A stretch of 64,000 nucleotides of DNA from Atherinomorus stipes (GCA_023101725.1 JALJCO010007871.1:372001-436000), one strand, 5' to 3'. Positions 1-13,984 are shown, numbered from the stretch's first letter. The notes: a model not told the origin generated them from the letters alone. Made by a program: numbers and translations.

Positions 1-2049
1 ACTGGCCTAACATGGTTGTTTAATGTATCCTGTCCAATAACACACACATTGATCCCAGTGCGATAAAGATAACAAAGTTAGACCTTCCATAATATTTATT
101 TTCCCATAACAGACCTGCTCTGCCACGCCCGGTCATATAACTCCATGCAGATGAAATATGGTCTTCATTACCTTTAAACCTCAACACACAGAAACCAGTG
201 AGGAGAAACAGAATTGCCCTTTTTTTCTCAGCTGAAAAAGCACAAAATGCATCAGAGCAGCTGAGATTTTTTTTTTCATTACCATGACAAATACAGCAAA
301 ACAGCGAGGAGAAAGGAAAAGGGAAAGCAAGGGAAACAGAGAGGGAGAGACATATGATGTCAGACAGAAAAGGACAGACAAGACAAAAAGACCAAACTGT
401 GTGAAAGGAAAAAAAAAAAAAAAAAAACATCGGCTCAATTTTTGCTTGACTGTAAGCTGCGAGGAGAGAGGAGAAATAAAGTAAGGCATTTAGCTGGGGA
501 TCATGTTAAACCATGCAAGTGAATGAGTCCCACGGGAAGGGTATTCTCTCTATTGCTTATGATGGACTTAATTGCCTCTATCAGTGTTCAGATACAACAT
601 TCATCTTAGGTTTATTGCTCAGCTTTATGGTCTTGTCAATCACTCTGAGGGGTTTCAAGAAGCAGCCCACTCCTCAAACGGCACCTTAAGACAATGCAGT
701 AACAGATTGCAAAGCAGCAAGGGAGAAGGAGAAAAATGGGGGAAAGTCATCTATATATTTAGAGAATGAGAAAATGGTACAAGAACGCTGATGAAGAGAT
801 GTAGCATGTGAGCAAGCAGGCAATGTAGAATTGTTTCGATGGCATGCTGGATGGATTACTCTTGGGTTTCTGGGTTTTTCAAAATGCATGGTTCATCAGG
901 CTAAAGGCACACACATCTCCCCCACCTCTGACCCCCGAAAGCTCTGGGTAGGTGTAGTGTTTCAGATGGCCACACAATCACACCATTGTGCTCCTGTTAA
1001 CACAATGAAAACAAAGCTAACACATGGCTGACATTCAGCTCTCCCCACTCTGCCTAACCTTGACTTCCAACTCAAATTGGGTAGAAGGCAGATACCATAA
1101 AGGTTTTTGACCAATGAGATACCAAACAATAGTTAAGATGAGTGAAACCAAAACTCTACATGGTCTAAATGATCAGGAATATCTAACAATAAATTGAATA
1201 AATCGAAGCGTAACAGACTTCTGTATTGGTATTTGATTTAATTTCTTTAAGATGTGATTGTGATCACTTAAAACAGGATGCTTCTCATGACACGCTAGCC
1301 TGAGAACTAAGTCTGCTTGTTCCATTAAATCTATTAAATCCACTTGCATTATATCATAGTGCTTACAACACAATAGGAGCCTTTCAAAGGCAGTCCCAGA
1401 GGAAGCCAACAAAGGGCCCTCTCTTTCAGGGACAAGTCAAGTAATTCAGAAAAAGCCAAACAATTTTTGTGTGTGTGGATTTTCCACCAGAACCCTCAAG
1501 CCGTAATTTCCCCAAGTCAGGAGAATGACGGGCAGAATAGAGGATGAGACCAGGAAAAAAAAGCAGAGAAACAAGATACCTGTGTGTTACTTATTTAAAA
1601 TAATACAGGGACTGATGGTGAAGTGTACCTGCCTAAAACACTTGAAATGAAAAAGCACAGAAATAGAAAAACCTCTGAATAGTATTGGAGAGCCAACGTA
1701 AGTCGATGACGTTCCTCTACTGACCAGTACATGTCCTACTGTTTTCACCAGATCATTTCAGCCATGTTTTCTGTCTGACTACCACCACACACTAAATATT
1801 TAATGACTCTGAAACCTCCCACATTATAATTCAAAATTATAATTTGAATCCCAAGGCTTTTTAAAATCCTGGCTTTCTTTAATATGTAAGCAGGGAAAGA
1901 ACAGTACAGTTGAGTCAAAGAAAAGATTATGTTATAGTCATAGCAAAAAACAAAGGATATGAGATTTGGCAACTGGAACAATAGGCTGATAAAAATTTCA
2001 CCTGCTGGTCTGTTTTAGAACACCTACAGTCTCTTGTTAAAACAAATGG

Positions 2050-2083
2050 TGTGCTATTAACATTTCTACATGTTAATAGCACA
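2050..2083. repeat. Perfect short hairpin, 14-bp stem and 6-nt loop
   Basis: GTGCTATTAACAT (2051-2063) is followed by TTCTAC and its exact reverse complement ATGTTAATAGCAC (2070-2082); the flanking T and A extend the stem by one pair. It is too short for a microRNA precursor as drawn. No flanking duplication is seen. Confidence 0.8.
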
Positions 2084-4339
2084 TGGTTATTGGGACTAGC
2101 TAACCTGTTTTCACCCCCCCAGCTGCCACACTGAGCGGTGGTCATGGCTGCTTGGTGCCATACCAGTCTGACTGTAATAGAAGTCCATAAACATCTAAAA
2201 TGGACATCATGAGACCATAGCTCCTAACTTACTGCAATTGGCATGACAATCGGTGGGTACATCACCATGGTAACCCAACAAAAGGAGATGAACTTTGTCG
2301 CAAGACATAGAAAAGCGTGCTCTCTGGTTGTCATTGCGGAACACAAACCATGATGTTGTCCTAAATCTAGTAAGAAAATATTAAACGTGGTTCCTAAACT
2401 TAGCCAAACAACTAGAAAAAAAAAAATTGCAAAACAATATAATTCCCCCAGTCTCTTTGGTAAAAATCTGTCCCCTTCACAATCAGAAGAAAGGCCAAAA
2501 GGGGATGCTAAAGTTAGGAATGAGAAAATGTAAATTCAAACCAAAAACTGGTTTAAGCCATTTCTTTTTATCATTATTATTGTGATGGTTGTAATAAAAA
2601 TATGGTGGCAAATTATTAGTTGAGACACCTCGGACCTGATGAAATCTCAGAGCAGAGACAATTACTGAGCGGATTTTTTTCCCTTTTTTTTTTCAAAGAA
2701 AACTAAGACAACTAAGACAAATGAGAGATTATTCCTTCTAATGTCAGGTAAAAAAAAAATCCATAATAGTATTATTGGATGAAGTGTTGCAAAACTGGTA
2801 TTTATCTGCATTTTCTGACATTTGAAAGAGTTTCAGCATAAATTACACCTCTACACTTTCACTATAACATCATAAATGTATCTGTTCAAAAGTGAGTAGG
2901 CATGAACTCAGCACATTACAAAGTTTGATCATGCTGCAGCTGGACAAAGTTGTAAAGTGCCACAGCAGTATTTTCTTTAACAATCAAACTTAGAAGTTTC
3001 ATGTATACAAGAAATACTGTTTCACTCTTAGCACTTGTTAAAATATACAAGAGAAATTTTCATTTAAAAAACTGCTCACCCTTTATATTTTGCAAGAAAA
3101 ATACCAACGACTTTCTCTATTCAAATCACAGTAAAACATAATTTCAGCTGTTCAGGAAATATTTTTCCAAGAAACCAACCTGGTAAGGACAAGTACAATA
3201 ATTTAAAAACACACAATTTAGTACCAGAAAGGGGGAAAAAAATCCTTCTTTCTGTTTTTGGGCGCTCAACATGTATTTAAATCTAAATGCAGTATCCAGC
3301 GCTGTCTTCTTCTGTCAATACGACTCAAAATAATTCAGTGTTCTTTCATTCGCTGCCATGCTGACTCCACATCCAGCCTCTGCCACAAGCGTTCAGGCAG
3401 AATTTTCTATTACCAATCTAATTGCACATTCCACCCTGACAAGAGCTCATTAAACCTTAATTATACACATGTTGTTTTCTACAAACATCTCCATTTGGGT
3501 CTCTCTGCCTTGTAATTGTTCAGCAGGGACAAGCAGTTGAGATTTTGCAGACTGAGAGTGAATGAGAGAGTGAGGGAGGAAAAGAGGAAAACAGAATGGG
3601 AGAACGAAAGAACAGAAAGAAAAATACCAAAGAGAAAGAGAGGAGTGTCTGGAAGTAGGTCATGCCTCTCCATAAACAAGGCATGGTTTCTAAAATAATA
3701 TACCCATCCAGTGGAAGTAATGCCAAACAACTGAGCGAATGTGGAGCTCATGTAATATTTACAGAGCACTAATACATAGATGGCAGGTCTTTTTCTCAAC
3801 CCCCCCTGAAACCCTCCCTTTCCAAAGCCAGTTTTTTTTTTCCTTCTTTTTTTTCATCTGCTTTTGCCATTTGAATTTCAGAGAAAGCCAACTACATTGA
3901 TACATCAGGCAAGGAGGGGGACGGGTGAGTGTTAAGATGTTGAGTTTACTAAACTTTTTTTTTCACTTGTTTCCTCCTTACTATACCCTCCACTACCACC
4001 ACCTTCCACATCATTCTCTCCACACTGGCTGTAGCTGTGATACATATTTGTTACATTTCAGAAAAGAGGAGAGTGGGCTTTAACCCAAACTCTTTGAGGC
4101 ATGGATGATGATATTACTGTGGGGAATCTGCCTTTTAAGGACTTCTTTAAGCTCCACCTGGTGCCGTTAGGTCACCAAGCACTTGTTTGACACTAAGCCC
4201 AGCATGATGCTTCCAGGCTCACGACTAATTGGTTCATGTGCCCCTCCAGGATGGGCTTCCTGGGCCTTTGACAGGACCTGGCAAAGGGACTGCAAGAGGG
4301 GAAAAATCAGAGTGCCACTTCAGCATATTCACAGGAGGT

Positions 4340-4622
4340 CCGTGCATTCATTTTCCTTTACCTGGTCTGTCCTGTTGAGGGTTGCATGGGGCTGGAGCCT
4401 ATCCCAGCTGCATGGGCTAGAAGAGGAGTACACCTTAGACAGGCTGCCAGTCCATTGCAGGGCCAATACAGAGAGACAAACAACATTTTAATATATTCAT
4501 TTATTTATTCATGTATGCTAACACTCACTCCAAGGGTTAATTTAGAGTCATCACTTCACCTGACATGCAGGTTTTTGTTCCGTGAGAGGAGGCTGGAGTA
4601 TACGGACAAAACGCAAGTGAGG
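4340..4622 (+). repeat. Short interspersed repeat common in fish, long copy
   Basis: The segment follows the order of a repeat I recognise from many fish genomes: a start resembling CATTTTC...TACC, then GGGCTGGAGCCTATCCCAGC, AGGAGTACACCTTAGACAGG, CCAGTCCATTGCAGGGCCAA, AGAGAGACAAACAACATT, GGGTTAATTTAGAGTCA and GCAGGTTTTTGTTCCGTGAG. It is diverged and lacks a clear end. Family name is uncertain; no RNA polymerase III boxes were identified. Confidence 0.75.
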
Positions 4623-7608
4623 TCCTGAAAGATAAATTCTATTTGCACATTGCTTTGATATGCAGGATGTTTGCACCACTTGATTTGGTATGTAACTGCT
4701 TACTAAAGACAAACAGATAACATGTCAGTAAAGTAAAATTAAATTGGACTTGTTCCAACCTCTGCAAGCTCTGCATGAATTCAGACCAAAAGAACTGTAA
4801 CAATTTTTGATCGCAAGATATATTATCCATCCCAATCCATCCCATTACCCATATCAATGAACAGTTGACCCCTAACCTAATCAATTTGCACAGGCGATAA
4901 AATTTTATATGTAAAAAAATTATAATTCAAAATATCCTTATAATGGTTGTTAGAAAGACTGGCAACCTGTCCATGTTCTACTCTGCCTTTCATATCACTG
5001 TATCAAATGTGATATACAGCAACAAATTTACACAAGTTTGAAGGTTAATATGACTCATAGTAAGTTGCGTTATAGAATATAAAACTTGAAAATTCAAAGA
5101 CTTCCCAATGCGTGAATATTTGCTGCCTGTTTACGTAGTTGTAGTAGCTTGTTTACACTGCCAAGTGTATACTGTTGTTAAACTGGTGTTAGCCACTACT
5201 GTGTTGTGATATTCATCTTCAAGGCTCCTTAAACAAACTGAAGTTTTTGCAATATTTTTATACTGTATTCACATCTGTGATGCCTTACAATCAGATGCTT
5301 TTGTCAGTCTGTGATATGAAATGAGATGTCTATCACATTCCACACAGTGTCAGCGCCACTTAACACCCAAAGAGCAATAAGTGTCCACGCTGAGCCTCTC
5401 AGTCATCACTGGGGACCTTCTCAGCCTGTCACTGTTGACACATACAGCATGCATCATTGATACCCACCCAGCAGCAGGAAATAAATAGCCTGCCATCAGA
5501 TCAACCGTGCTTTGCAATATTCAATATTCCAATTATCATTCTTTTTCTTTCTTTTTTTTTTTTTTTTTTTACAACAGGCACTTATTTTCTCTGTTTTATT
5601 TTCAGCCGGGTGATTAAAATATTCCATTCTTAGCACAATTATGGTGGAGCATCACTCCTCTCTCAAACATCAAACACATTCACCATACAGTGTGATGTGA
5701 GCCATGTCAAGATAAACAAACATGACGTGTTGAACAGTAAAATGAGTCGTTCTTATCATCCCACTAAAATAAATCAGGAAAACACTAATTACAACAACCT
5801 GCGCCTGATCTTGGCTGATTCACCTCTGCTCTCTGGCTTTCTGTATATGCATGTAATCTGAATGTGTGTGTGTGTGCATGTTTGTGCATGTGTCTGTCAC
5901 ATTCTTCTCCTGCTGCTGCCTTAATAGGCAGTCTCTTAGATATTCGCTACAGAATAGCGCTCATGCAATATTAATATCCCACCAAAATATGGAAGACAAG
6001 GCCCCCACTCCATCTCTCACTCCCTACATAATTGACTATGCAAGGCTTCAAATCAGCTTGGAGAAAAAGACACAGAGAGACAAAGCAGCAGAGAGAGAGT
6101 GAGAGATGTAGAAACCAGTCCTGAAATGATCCTGTCATCTCTGTGTTACAACAGATTCTGAACCCTCGCCCTCTGTATGTACCACTGTCAGCGCAGCAGA
6201 GCTTAAACAATAACAACAGCCAGAGCTGAAGCTCTAATGGTTTGCCTTCATAAAAGAATCCAAGCTGAACTTAAAAAACCTCAATTCAAGCAGATTAAGC
6301 AATTATTGTGTCTCACACTCAGTGCATAAGGTTATTTTTTGTAATTGTGTAGATTACTGTGAACCTGATATTGACTTGAGTAGATTAAACCAGCCAAGTA
6401 AAGGTGTCATCTGAGGCTATTGGAACTGTGCATCAACATTTTACAAGTGATTGGTCATTCTGTCCATCCTTGCATAGCACCTGAACATGCAGTATGCATC
6501 CACAAGCAGAAGCAACGTATCTTCCTGCCATTGGTTTCACAAGATTTTACTCATATGTGGTGGTGAGCTTCAATACACAGCAAAGTACCACCAAGTGGAG
6601 AACAGAATTTAAAGATTTACAATGTTTCATGTTTAAGAAAATTCATCTACATTTTTTTTTTTACTTTGAGAGTTCAAAATGTTTCACAGAAATACTGAAA
6701 CAGACACTGACTTTTTTCCAGGAAAATGTCAGTCAGAGCATCTGTAATTTAGATGCCATATGTTGCATCACACTGATTGCAACATATTTGTGTACAGTAT
6801 CCCACATTCAGATCTACAGCGATGTTTGCATACTTTTAACTTTCCACCTTGATTTGATATAAAACTTTTGTCATTATTTTCAAGAATTTTCTTTTAAACT
6901 TTAAGTTTAATTTTTACAGTTTCTTTAAAGGCTGATAAAACATTTTATTGTTTGAGTTTATTGTTTTTGCAGACCATGCTTGGGTTTAACAATGATTTAG
7001 AAAAAAAAAAAACACCTTACCTCTAAATGAGTTAGAGAAAAACATTCAAAAGAGAATATCAAGAAGTTAAATACAGTATTTGGCTCTTTAGCACAGTAGC
7101 ACAGTACCACCCACATTTATGCTGGATGGTGGGATAGCATCAGCACTCTCTGCCCTACACCTCTCTGAAAGTAGAATGTCGGTGGCAAACGCTCTCTAGA
7201 GAGAACAAATCTAAGAACCAGACTACTGTAACTATGTGTCCATCCAACTGTCAGGCAAATGTTGAAAGCAACGTTTAAATAATGCTACCGAAAAGAAAAC
7301 GTTAGATATTCAGTTAATAAACTAGTTTGTAAGGCAGTAGCCATATGAACTGTGTAATGCACAGCTGTGATTAAACAGGAAGCAAGCTAGAAGCTAAATT
7401 TCTGGGACGGTCAAGTGTGTTAGGATTGTTTTTTCTTTTCTGTGAGTTTTGGTCATGTTTATTCCCTACAGTAGAAGGAAAAACTGCTGATTGTTAATGT
7501 GATTTGTCATTCATGTCATTTGAGAGGAAAAGATGCCTCAAATGCATGCAAACTTTACTTTTACTTTATTTTTTCACATTTAGGCAAAACCGCTGCAGGT
7601 AAGTGTAT

Positions 7609-7684
7609 CTTATTTTATTTTATTTTATTTTATTTTATTTTATTTTATTTTATTTTTTTTTTTATTTTATTTTATTTTATTTAT
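7609..7684 (+). repeat. TTTTA pentanucleotide microsatellite
   Basis: About 15 units of TATTT with one longer T run near 7655-7663. It gives a false reading frame of repeated YFILF residues. Confidence 0.95.
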
Positions 7685-8449
7685 GTATTTTTAGATTCAT
7701 TGAGATTTGTTTCTTTCATTTCTATGAATGTGTCCTGATGTGCAATTTCAAATAACACCATTAAAAAGCCTTGATATAAACATGAGAGCTAACACTTGTT
7801 CATCAGCCACCAGTGCAGAAGTGGCCCAGAAGCCAGACACAGACTTTTTTTTTTTTTTATCTGGTATTTTTCCTTTGTTAGGTAAGTATTTGTCACACAC
7901 AAGTGAAACAATGTGAATATCTCCCTAAAGAGATGAGCTGAAAATCTATGCTATTGCCCCCGTTTTTAAGCAGTGGGAATGTCGCTACACTTGCAAACTG
8001 TTTGCAAGCTGCAAAGCACACAGTTGCAGTACTCAGAGGGGCAGTAAGCCCTCTGAAAACTTTAAGTAATTCAGGGACTAAGATGTGAAAAGTTTCCATT
8101 GCCCAGCCTTGTATGTGCTGCGTAAGTGGGCAGTTTGCCGTGTGTCCATGTGTGTTTGGAGAGATTCATGCGCTCATCGCAGCCACTAATTCAACAGAAG
8201 CACTCTTTTTCTATCTATATGCATGCTGAGATGACAAGCTCAGCGCAGAGCACTGCAGCGCACACTGCACCCAACTTTTTAGTGAATAAACTCTAGCTGT
8301 AATAGATGTTGAAAGAGAGTAAAAAGAAAAGGTTGCGGGGGCAGAGCCAGTGTTTGGGGGGGTTGATGCGAAGGTGGGCAGTGCACCTTGACAGGAAACA
8401 TAGAGGTGAAAAGCAGGAGTTGGAGGTTAGTTTGACAAAGAGAAAAGAA

Positions 8450-8698
8450 GTGATGGTGGTGGTGGTGGTGGGGCGAGGGGGTAGCTGCTGCGGAAGTGCC
8501 AAGCCCACTTTTAACTGAACTGAGCGTGGTGAGTGGTAGAGGTGAGATGAGGGAAGGGAAGGGGAGAGAGAGAAAGGGGGAGGGAGGGGGAGACGGAGAT
8601 AAAGATCAGGCAAAAATAAAAGGGGTGTGCAGGGGGAGGAAGAAGGGAGGAAGGAGAGGATGGGTGAGAGGGGAAAGGGGGGGGGGGGGGGGCAGGGC
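8450..8698 (+). repeat. G-rich purine tract with TGG microsatellite
   Basis: A TGG repeat (about 8453-8470) leads into a nearly pure G/A strand from about 8530 that ends in a run of 16 G (8677-8692). It contains several groups of three or more G close together (for example GGGGGAGGGAGGGGGAG near 8576), which fit a G-quadruplex, and polypurine DNA able to form triplexes. The proline-rich minus-strand frame across it is an artefact of composition. Confidence 0.85.
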
Positions 8699-10202
8699 CC
8701 TACTGCACCTTGACACTTGCTCTCACCGCAGCACCTGATAAGTGCAATGGAAAAACGTCTGGTTTCCTCCTGCATGTTAAGTGGTTTATATTCCCCTCCT
8801 CTCCATGCAGCCTGTAGCTACAGTCTGCTACTGTACTGTCTCCACACTCAGGTAATAACAGACAAAAGGAAATGACAGAAAACCAAAGGGGGTTGGGATA
8901 AATAGCACATATTGTTTTCTTTTGCAAATACTTATCTGCACAAAAGATACAATCTTTTAGATGCAACTGAACAGTAAAACAGGGCGATTAAGCCGCGTTT
9001 GTTGCATCGCACTGATGTTTATCCTCAACTTCATTTGTACAAACAACTCCTACGTGAGTTTTAGATGCGGAGTTTAATTTGTGCAACAGAGAATCCGATG
9101 AGAAAGGATATATATCTTTACAACCTCATGCACGTCCTGACAAGGAACTCATTCTCATGATTTGTAAGTGGTTCTCTCCACTGAAAAGCATTAACAATAT
9201 TCACTTCAGATAACATATGATTCCAGGCACTGGGAGAGGATGGCTTTCTTAGAAATGCTTTGTTAGCACTCTCTCCCTTGATAAATGATTTAGGACATGT
9301 GGCCAGAGACATCAATACAATCTCTGTTGTAATTAAAAAAGGTGCGCACCAACAATATTACACTGCTTTCACTTTGCCTGTCTCTCTCCGTCTCCCTCTG
9401 CCTCCCTCCCTCTTTTCCTCCCCCTGACTCACCCACTCTTCCTCTCACTGAGCCCTGGAGTGCTGAAGAGATAATTCAAAAAGCACTTGCATGGAGTGAA
9501 ACATGAAAAACGGGGAAATTAAATTCTCTCTTTTTGCTCTATTGTTCTTTCATTTTCTCTTCTTTGTTACATAAATGCATAAAAGCAAGGAACGCCAGAT
9601 TCTAATTATGATTTTTTGCAATACTAAAAGATTTTTTATATTAAAAAAAGAATAAAGGAGCGGTTTCACAAACAAAGTAGACTTACTGCTCCAGAACTTT
9701 GTCAAAGTCAAAGTGTGCAAGTGCTGCAGCTTCAATAAACTTTATCTTTTCAGCTTTCCAAGTGTCCTCGTGAACACTTATATAATGGAACAAAAATGGG
9801 ACTTTGATGTAAATCCATCACAAAAGACAGAGAAAAAAGGAGAAATCAAGAAAGTATTTTAATTGTTATGCTTTTATCAATATTCAGCTAGTCTCAGTTT
9901 TTCTTTCCAGAAACATGTCTGACAGAGCAGCATTATCTTCCAAAAGTGAGAAAATTATATGTGAATCTAAAAGTAGGAGGTTGGTTGGAGCTATCACATG
10001 CAGCAAACTGCTTCTTTAAGCTAGCAGGGAGACACCACTCTGACCATCGAGTCAGACGACTGCTTCTTTGTGAGCCAGAGACAGGACTGGGCAGGTCTGT
10101 CAGGATGACTGTGGGGAAACTTTTGGGGTAAGTTAGTAGTGGTAGGTGGTATATGGAGTCATAATGAGAGGAAGGTGCTAAACTTAAATCTGGGTTGTTG
10201 TT

Positions 10203-10240
10203 GTTTTTTTTTTTTTTTTTTTTGCTTTTTTTTTTTTTTT
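10203..10240 (+). repeat. Poly-T tract
   Basis: Two T runs are separated by a single GC, 10206-10223 and 10226-10240 approximately. No LINE or SINE sequence is attached on either side. Confidence 0.9.
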
Positions 10241-11094
10241 CAAATTCTGCATTCTTTGTGATAGTATGGACAGTCTTGCCATTCTAATGAGGAAATACTC
10301 TTCTAAGTGGCATGCTGTGCATTAAATATGGAATTTAGCAATGAGATCAAAGGGTGAGGGAGCAGGGGTGAGAGGGGCTGAGAGAGATGAGTCTTACCCC
10401 AGTAGAGGGCAGCCTCTTGCCGTCAGGGTTCGGGCGCATTGGCAGGGAACTGTAGAGCCTTACTCCTCGATCTGGAGCACCGTATCTGCTCTGAAGGGCA
10501 GAAAGAGAGATATGTTTGCACATTTTCTTACATTTACAGGAAAACATCCAACACACAGCAATAAAACTGCTACAGCAAGACCTAATGCATCGCATTACAG
10601 TAGCTCAAAACTACTTGAGTTTCAAAGTCACTCAAGTTTAATTCTCTTATCAAGAATGGAAAAATCAAACAGGAGAGTTACAGTACTTCAGTTGTCTTAA
10701 TGGTCCGTGTTTTGTTTATCAATAGTTTTATAAATTTCTGAGAAGTTGCAAATCATGCACACGGGCTGCCATGTTAAATCAACTCATGGTGATGTACCAC
10801 GCATAATAACTGCATACGATTGGCTCATACAGCGGCACTAATGACACTAAGCCTATGTGTTCGGTAGCCATGGTTCCTGTGTAGTGCCCCACTCTACTGA
10901 CTCCATCTTTATATACATCGAAGAGCTGACAATTAGAGTGTGGTGGGTTGTAAGCCAGCCAGCTCCTCCCTGCACTTCCACATGTGGCTTTCAGCTGTAA
11001 AGCACAACCTAAAGAATTGGGGCAAAAGCCCTCAACAGCTGGAAAGCTAATGATTGGGAAAAGGTGGTCCCTGCTAGGGAAAGACGTAACTCAG

Positions 11095-12731
11095 AGGGGT
11101 TGACACCGTGGCCCACAGCCACAGCATGAGTACCTACTGGGATTCACTTCAAATCTCACCCTCTTATCACACTCTTCGTCTTTATCTCTCTCCTCACTTC
11201 CCTCTCAACTATAAGCGCCTCATCGCACCTCTCTGCCTCCTTGATATTTTGTCATTCTTACATTATTGGTCCAGATGGTGTCAGTCCCAGAGACCTGCTC
11301 AGAACAACTATGTCCGGTTCTCCGGCACCTTTTTAACACCAGCCGGAGACAGAACAGAGTTCCTGTGCTGTGGAAAACATCCTTTCTTGTTCCAGTGCCT
11401 AAAAAACCTCAACCAGCTGAACCAAATGACTACAGACCAGTTTCCCTGACATCTCAGATCATGGAAGTCCTGGAGAGACTCTTACTGGCTCACCTCAACA
11501 AGCAAGTCAACACCTTTCAGGACCCATTACAGTTCGCATATCGTAATGGGCTTGGGGTTGAAGATGCCATCATCCTCCTGCTTCAGAGAGCCCACTTTCA
11601 TCTGGACCAGTCAGGCTGCACTTTGAGGGTCATGTTCTTTGATCCCTCAAGTGCAGCCTTTAATACTATTCAGCCTGCTTTGCTATGTGAGAAGCTCCAA
11701 AACTTCCAGGTGGATCCTCCACAACCACCTGGATTTACGACCACTTAACAAACAGACCACAGTTTGTGAGACTGAAAGGTTGTGTGTCTGAGATGGTGGT
11801 CAGCAGCACTGGAGCACCACAAGGAACTGTACTCTCACCATTCCTCTTCACACTGTACACCTCAGATTTCCAGTACAACTCTGAGTTCTGTCATCTGCAG
11901 AAATACTCCAATGACTCTGCAGTTGTGGGGTGTATCAGTGATGGACAAGAAGCCGAGCACAGGGAACTGGTCAGTCAGTTTGTGAAATGGTAGCAATCAC
12001 CTCATCTTAAATACCAGCAAGACTAAAGAGATGATTGTTGACTTCAGGAGGAGCAAGAATAAGCAGCATAGTCCTGTCTACATCCTGGAAGAGGAGGTGG
12101 AGGTGGTGGAGAACTACAAATACCTTGGAGTTCAGCTGGACAACAGACTCAACTGGAAATGCAACATTGACTACATCTACAAGAAAAGTCAGAGCAGACT
12201 CTACTTCTTAAGGAAGCTGAGATCATTCAACGTCTGCACCAAGATGTTGCAGATCTTCTACAAGTCTGTTGTGGAAAGCGCAATCAGCTTTGCAGCATCT
12301 GCTGGGGAAGCAGCATCAGAACCAGAGACTTGAAGAAACTAAACAAGCTGATCAAGAAAGCTGGTTCTGTGCTGGGAATAACTCTAGAGCTGCTGGAGCT
12401 GATTGTTCAGAAAAGAATGCTGCACAAGCTGATGAAGATGATGGAGGATTCTTCCCATCCTCTCCACAACACGGTGAAGAATCAACAGAGTGTGTTCAGT
12501 GGGAGGCTGTGTCAGGTTCACTGTAGGATGGAGAGATACAGAGATTCATTCCTGCCAGCAACCATCACCCTGAAGAACAAGATGGACTTATTAGTTCATT
12601 ATTGTTGCACTGTTAGTTTTTTTTATACTTATTATTGTTAAGTTGTATATGTGATATTGTTAGAAAAAAAGACAGTCTACTACAACACTGAATTTTCCTA
12701 TTGGGATAAATAAAGTATTTTTCATTTCATT
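11095..12731 (+). mobile_element. L2/CR1-type LINE retrotransposon, 5'-truncated and inactive
   Basis: The segment encodes, in several frames, the reverse transcriptase and carboxy-terminal part of a fish LINE of the L2/CR1 group (Maui/L2-like; Rex1 is a less likely alternative). Readable landmarks are DTVAHSHS near 11100, NDYRPVSLTS at 11425-11454, DPLQFAYRNG near 11521, GAPQGTVLSP at 11811-11840, EMIVDFRRS near 12028, YKYLGVQLDNRLNWK near 12115, and SRLYFLRKLRSFNV near 12190. The 3' end has the typical TTGGGATAAATAAAGTA tail followed by CATTT repeats (to about 12731). The first ORF and the endonuclease are missing. It lies antisense to the TOX-family transcript, within intron 1. The 5' edge is approximate. 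Confidence 0.9.
11265..12600 (+). pseudogene. Broken reverse transcriptase reading frame of the LINE
   Basis: The RNA-dependent DNA polymerase frame is interrupted by at least four frame changes: near 11290, near 11715 (the frame ends FTTT-stop while the true sequence continues one frame over), near 11990 after FVKW, and near 12298 (AISFAA then CWGSSIRTRDLKKL in another frame). The YxDD catalytic box at 11904-11915 reads Y-S-N-D, so the first catalytic aspartate is lost. The first aspartate motif at 11641 reads DPSSAAFNT, with one extra alanine compared with the usual DxSSAFNT. The copy cannot be active. Confidence 0.85.
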
Positions 12732-13097
12732 ATCATTGCTTTCTACTTCTTTTCCACTATTTTCATCAACCAGATTTGCAGAACACTATCCTCTCATGTG
12801 TGTGTTAATTGATCAAAGGGGCTGCAGTTTCTGCTCAGCTGTTTGTGTCTGTTGCAACCTGTTGTTAAAATAAATACTGCAACTAATGATGTGGAAACAT
12901 CTTTCTCAGATATAAGAGAATAAAACATGTATTCATGTTTGGAAACATGAATCCAAACTTGATCAAAACTATTTGCTAATGAGAATATAATGTTGTTTTC
13001 TACAGGAGAAAAAACAGTGCAGCAGTTAAGAGCAAATGCCATGTCATCTCTTGCAGCATCTAGTTTTTTCCCTTTTCAACATTAATTTCATTCAGAC

Positions 13098-13120
13098 AAG
13101 AAAGAAAGAAAGAAAGAAAG
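13098..13120 (+). repeat. AAAG microsatellite
   Basis: Five units of AAGA in an AT-rich context. Confidence 0.85.
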
Positions 13121-13984
13121 AGCAAGCCAGCGATTACACATTTAGAAACATATTAAAGTGTGTTTCTAAATATTAGTGTTTAACCTTATTGAACAACTGA
13201 CTGACAAAACATTCCTTTAAATGGCCTTGACTTTCACTTCTGACCCAACACACATCTAATACACAACCAACAACAGCGGGCTGCAGCTTTTTCAGTAGAA
13301 TCGCACTAACACACCTCTGCAGACTTCATCTATGGGTTAAAATAGACTGATTACCACAAAGCAAAACCCACACATGCAAGGATTATGTAACACACCATGC
13401 ACGAAAGAAGATTGAGAAATGGCAGTTTCAATTACCTTAATTGATAAAATATAAGTAGCTTTTTTTGTGTGTGTTCTTTGCTCAGCATACTGTATGTGAT
13501 CTGTTGGTGTAGGTGTGTCAGACCATACACAGTGCAGGCTATCCCACGCTACTGGCTGACTTCTTGCTGTGTGGGGTTTTGATTTCCTGCTCTTATAATG
13601 AAACATCAAAATAGATGAGAAGATATCAGGGTACACGTTGTCAGTATGGTTTGCATTTTGGTGACACAGCATTATTAAAGATAATACTGCATTTCCTTGA
13701 CAGCTCATAGTGTAAATGCCAGGAAAGGAATGATCTCATTATTATCAAAATGTCTGATTGGAACTTAACCAATCTTTTAATACATGATTCTAAGTAAATG
13801 TATACCTGTTGTGCTGGGTGGTAAATACACCTAGTCTGACATTTCTCTTTCTGCTGGCCTTGCAGAGGAGCTAGTGTAGACTAAATCCATCTCTCACTGG
13901 TGATTTTTTTTTTTTCCTTCTTTTGAAGCTTGTTAGGTAGCTTGCCGGAAATGCAGCTAAATGAATGCCTCACAGAATACAGTA

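Noticed and set aside
8293..8775. Minus-strand proline- and serine-rich frame of 160 codons
   Set aside because: It is the complement of a G/A low-complexity tract with a poly-G run; composition alone explains it.
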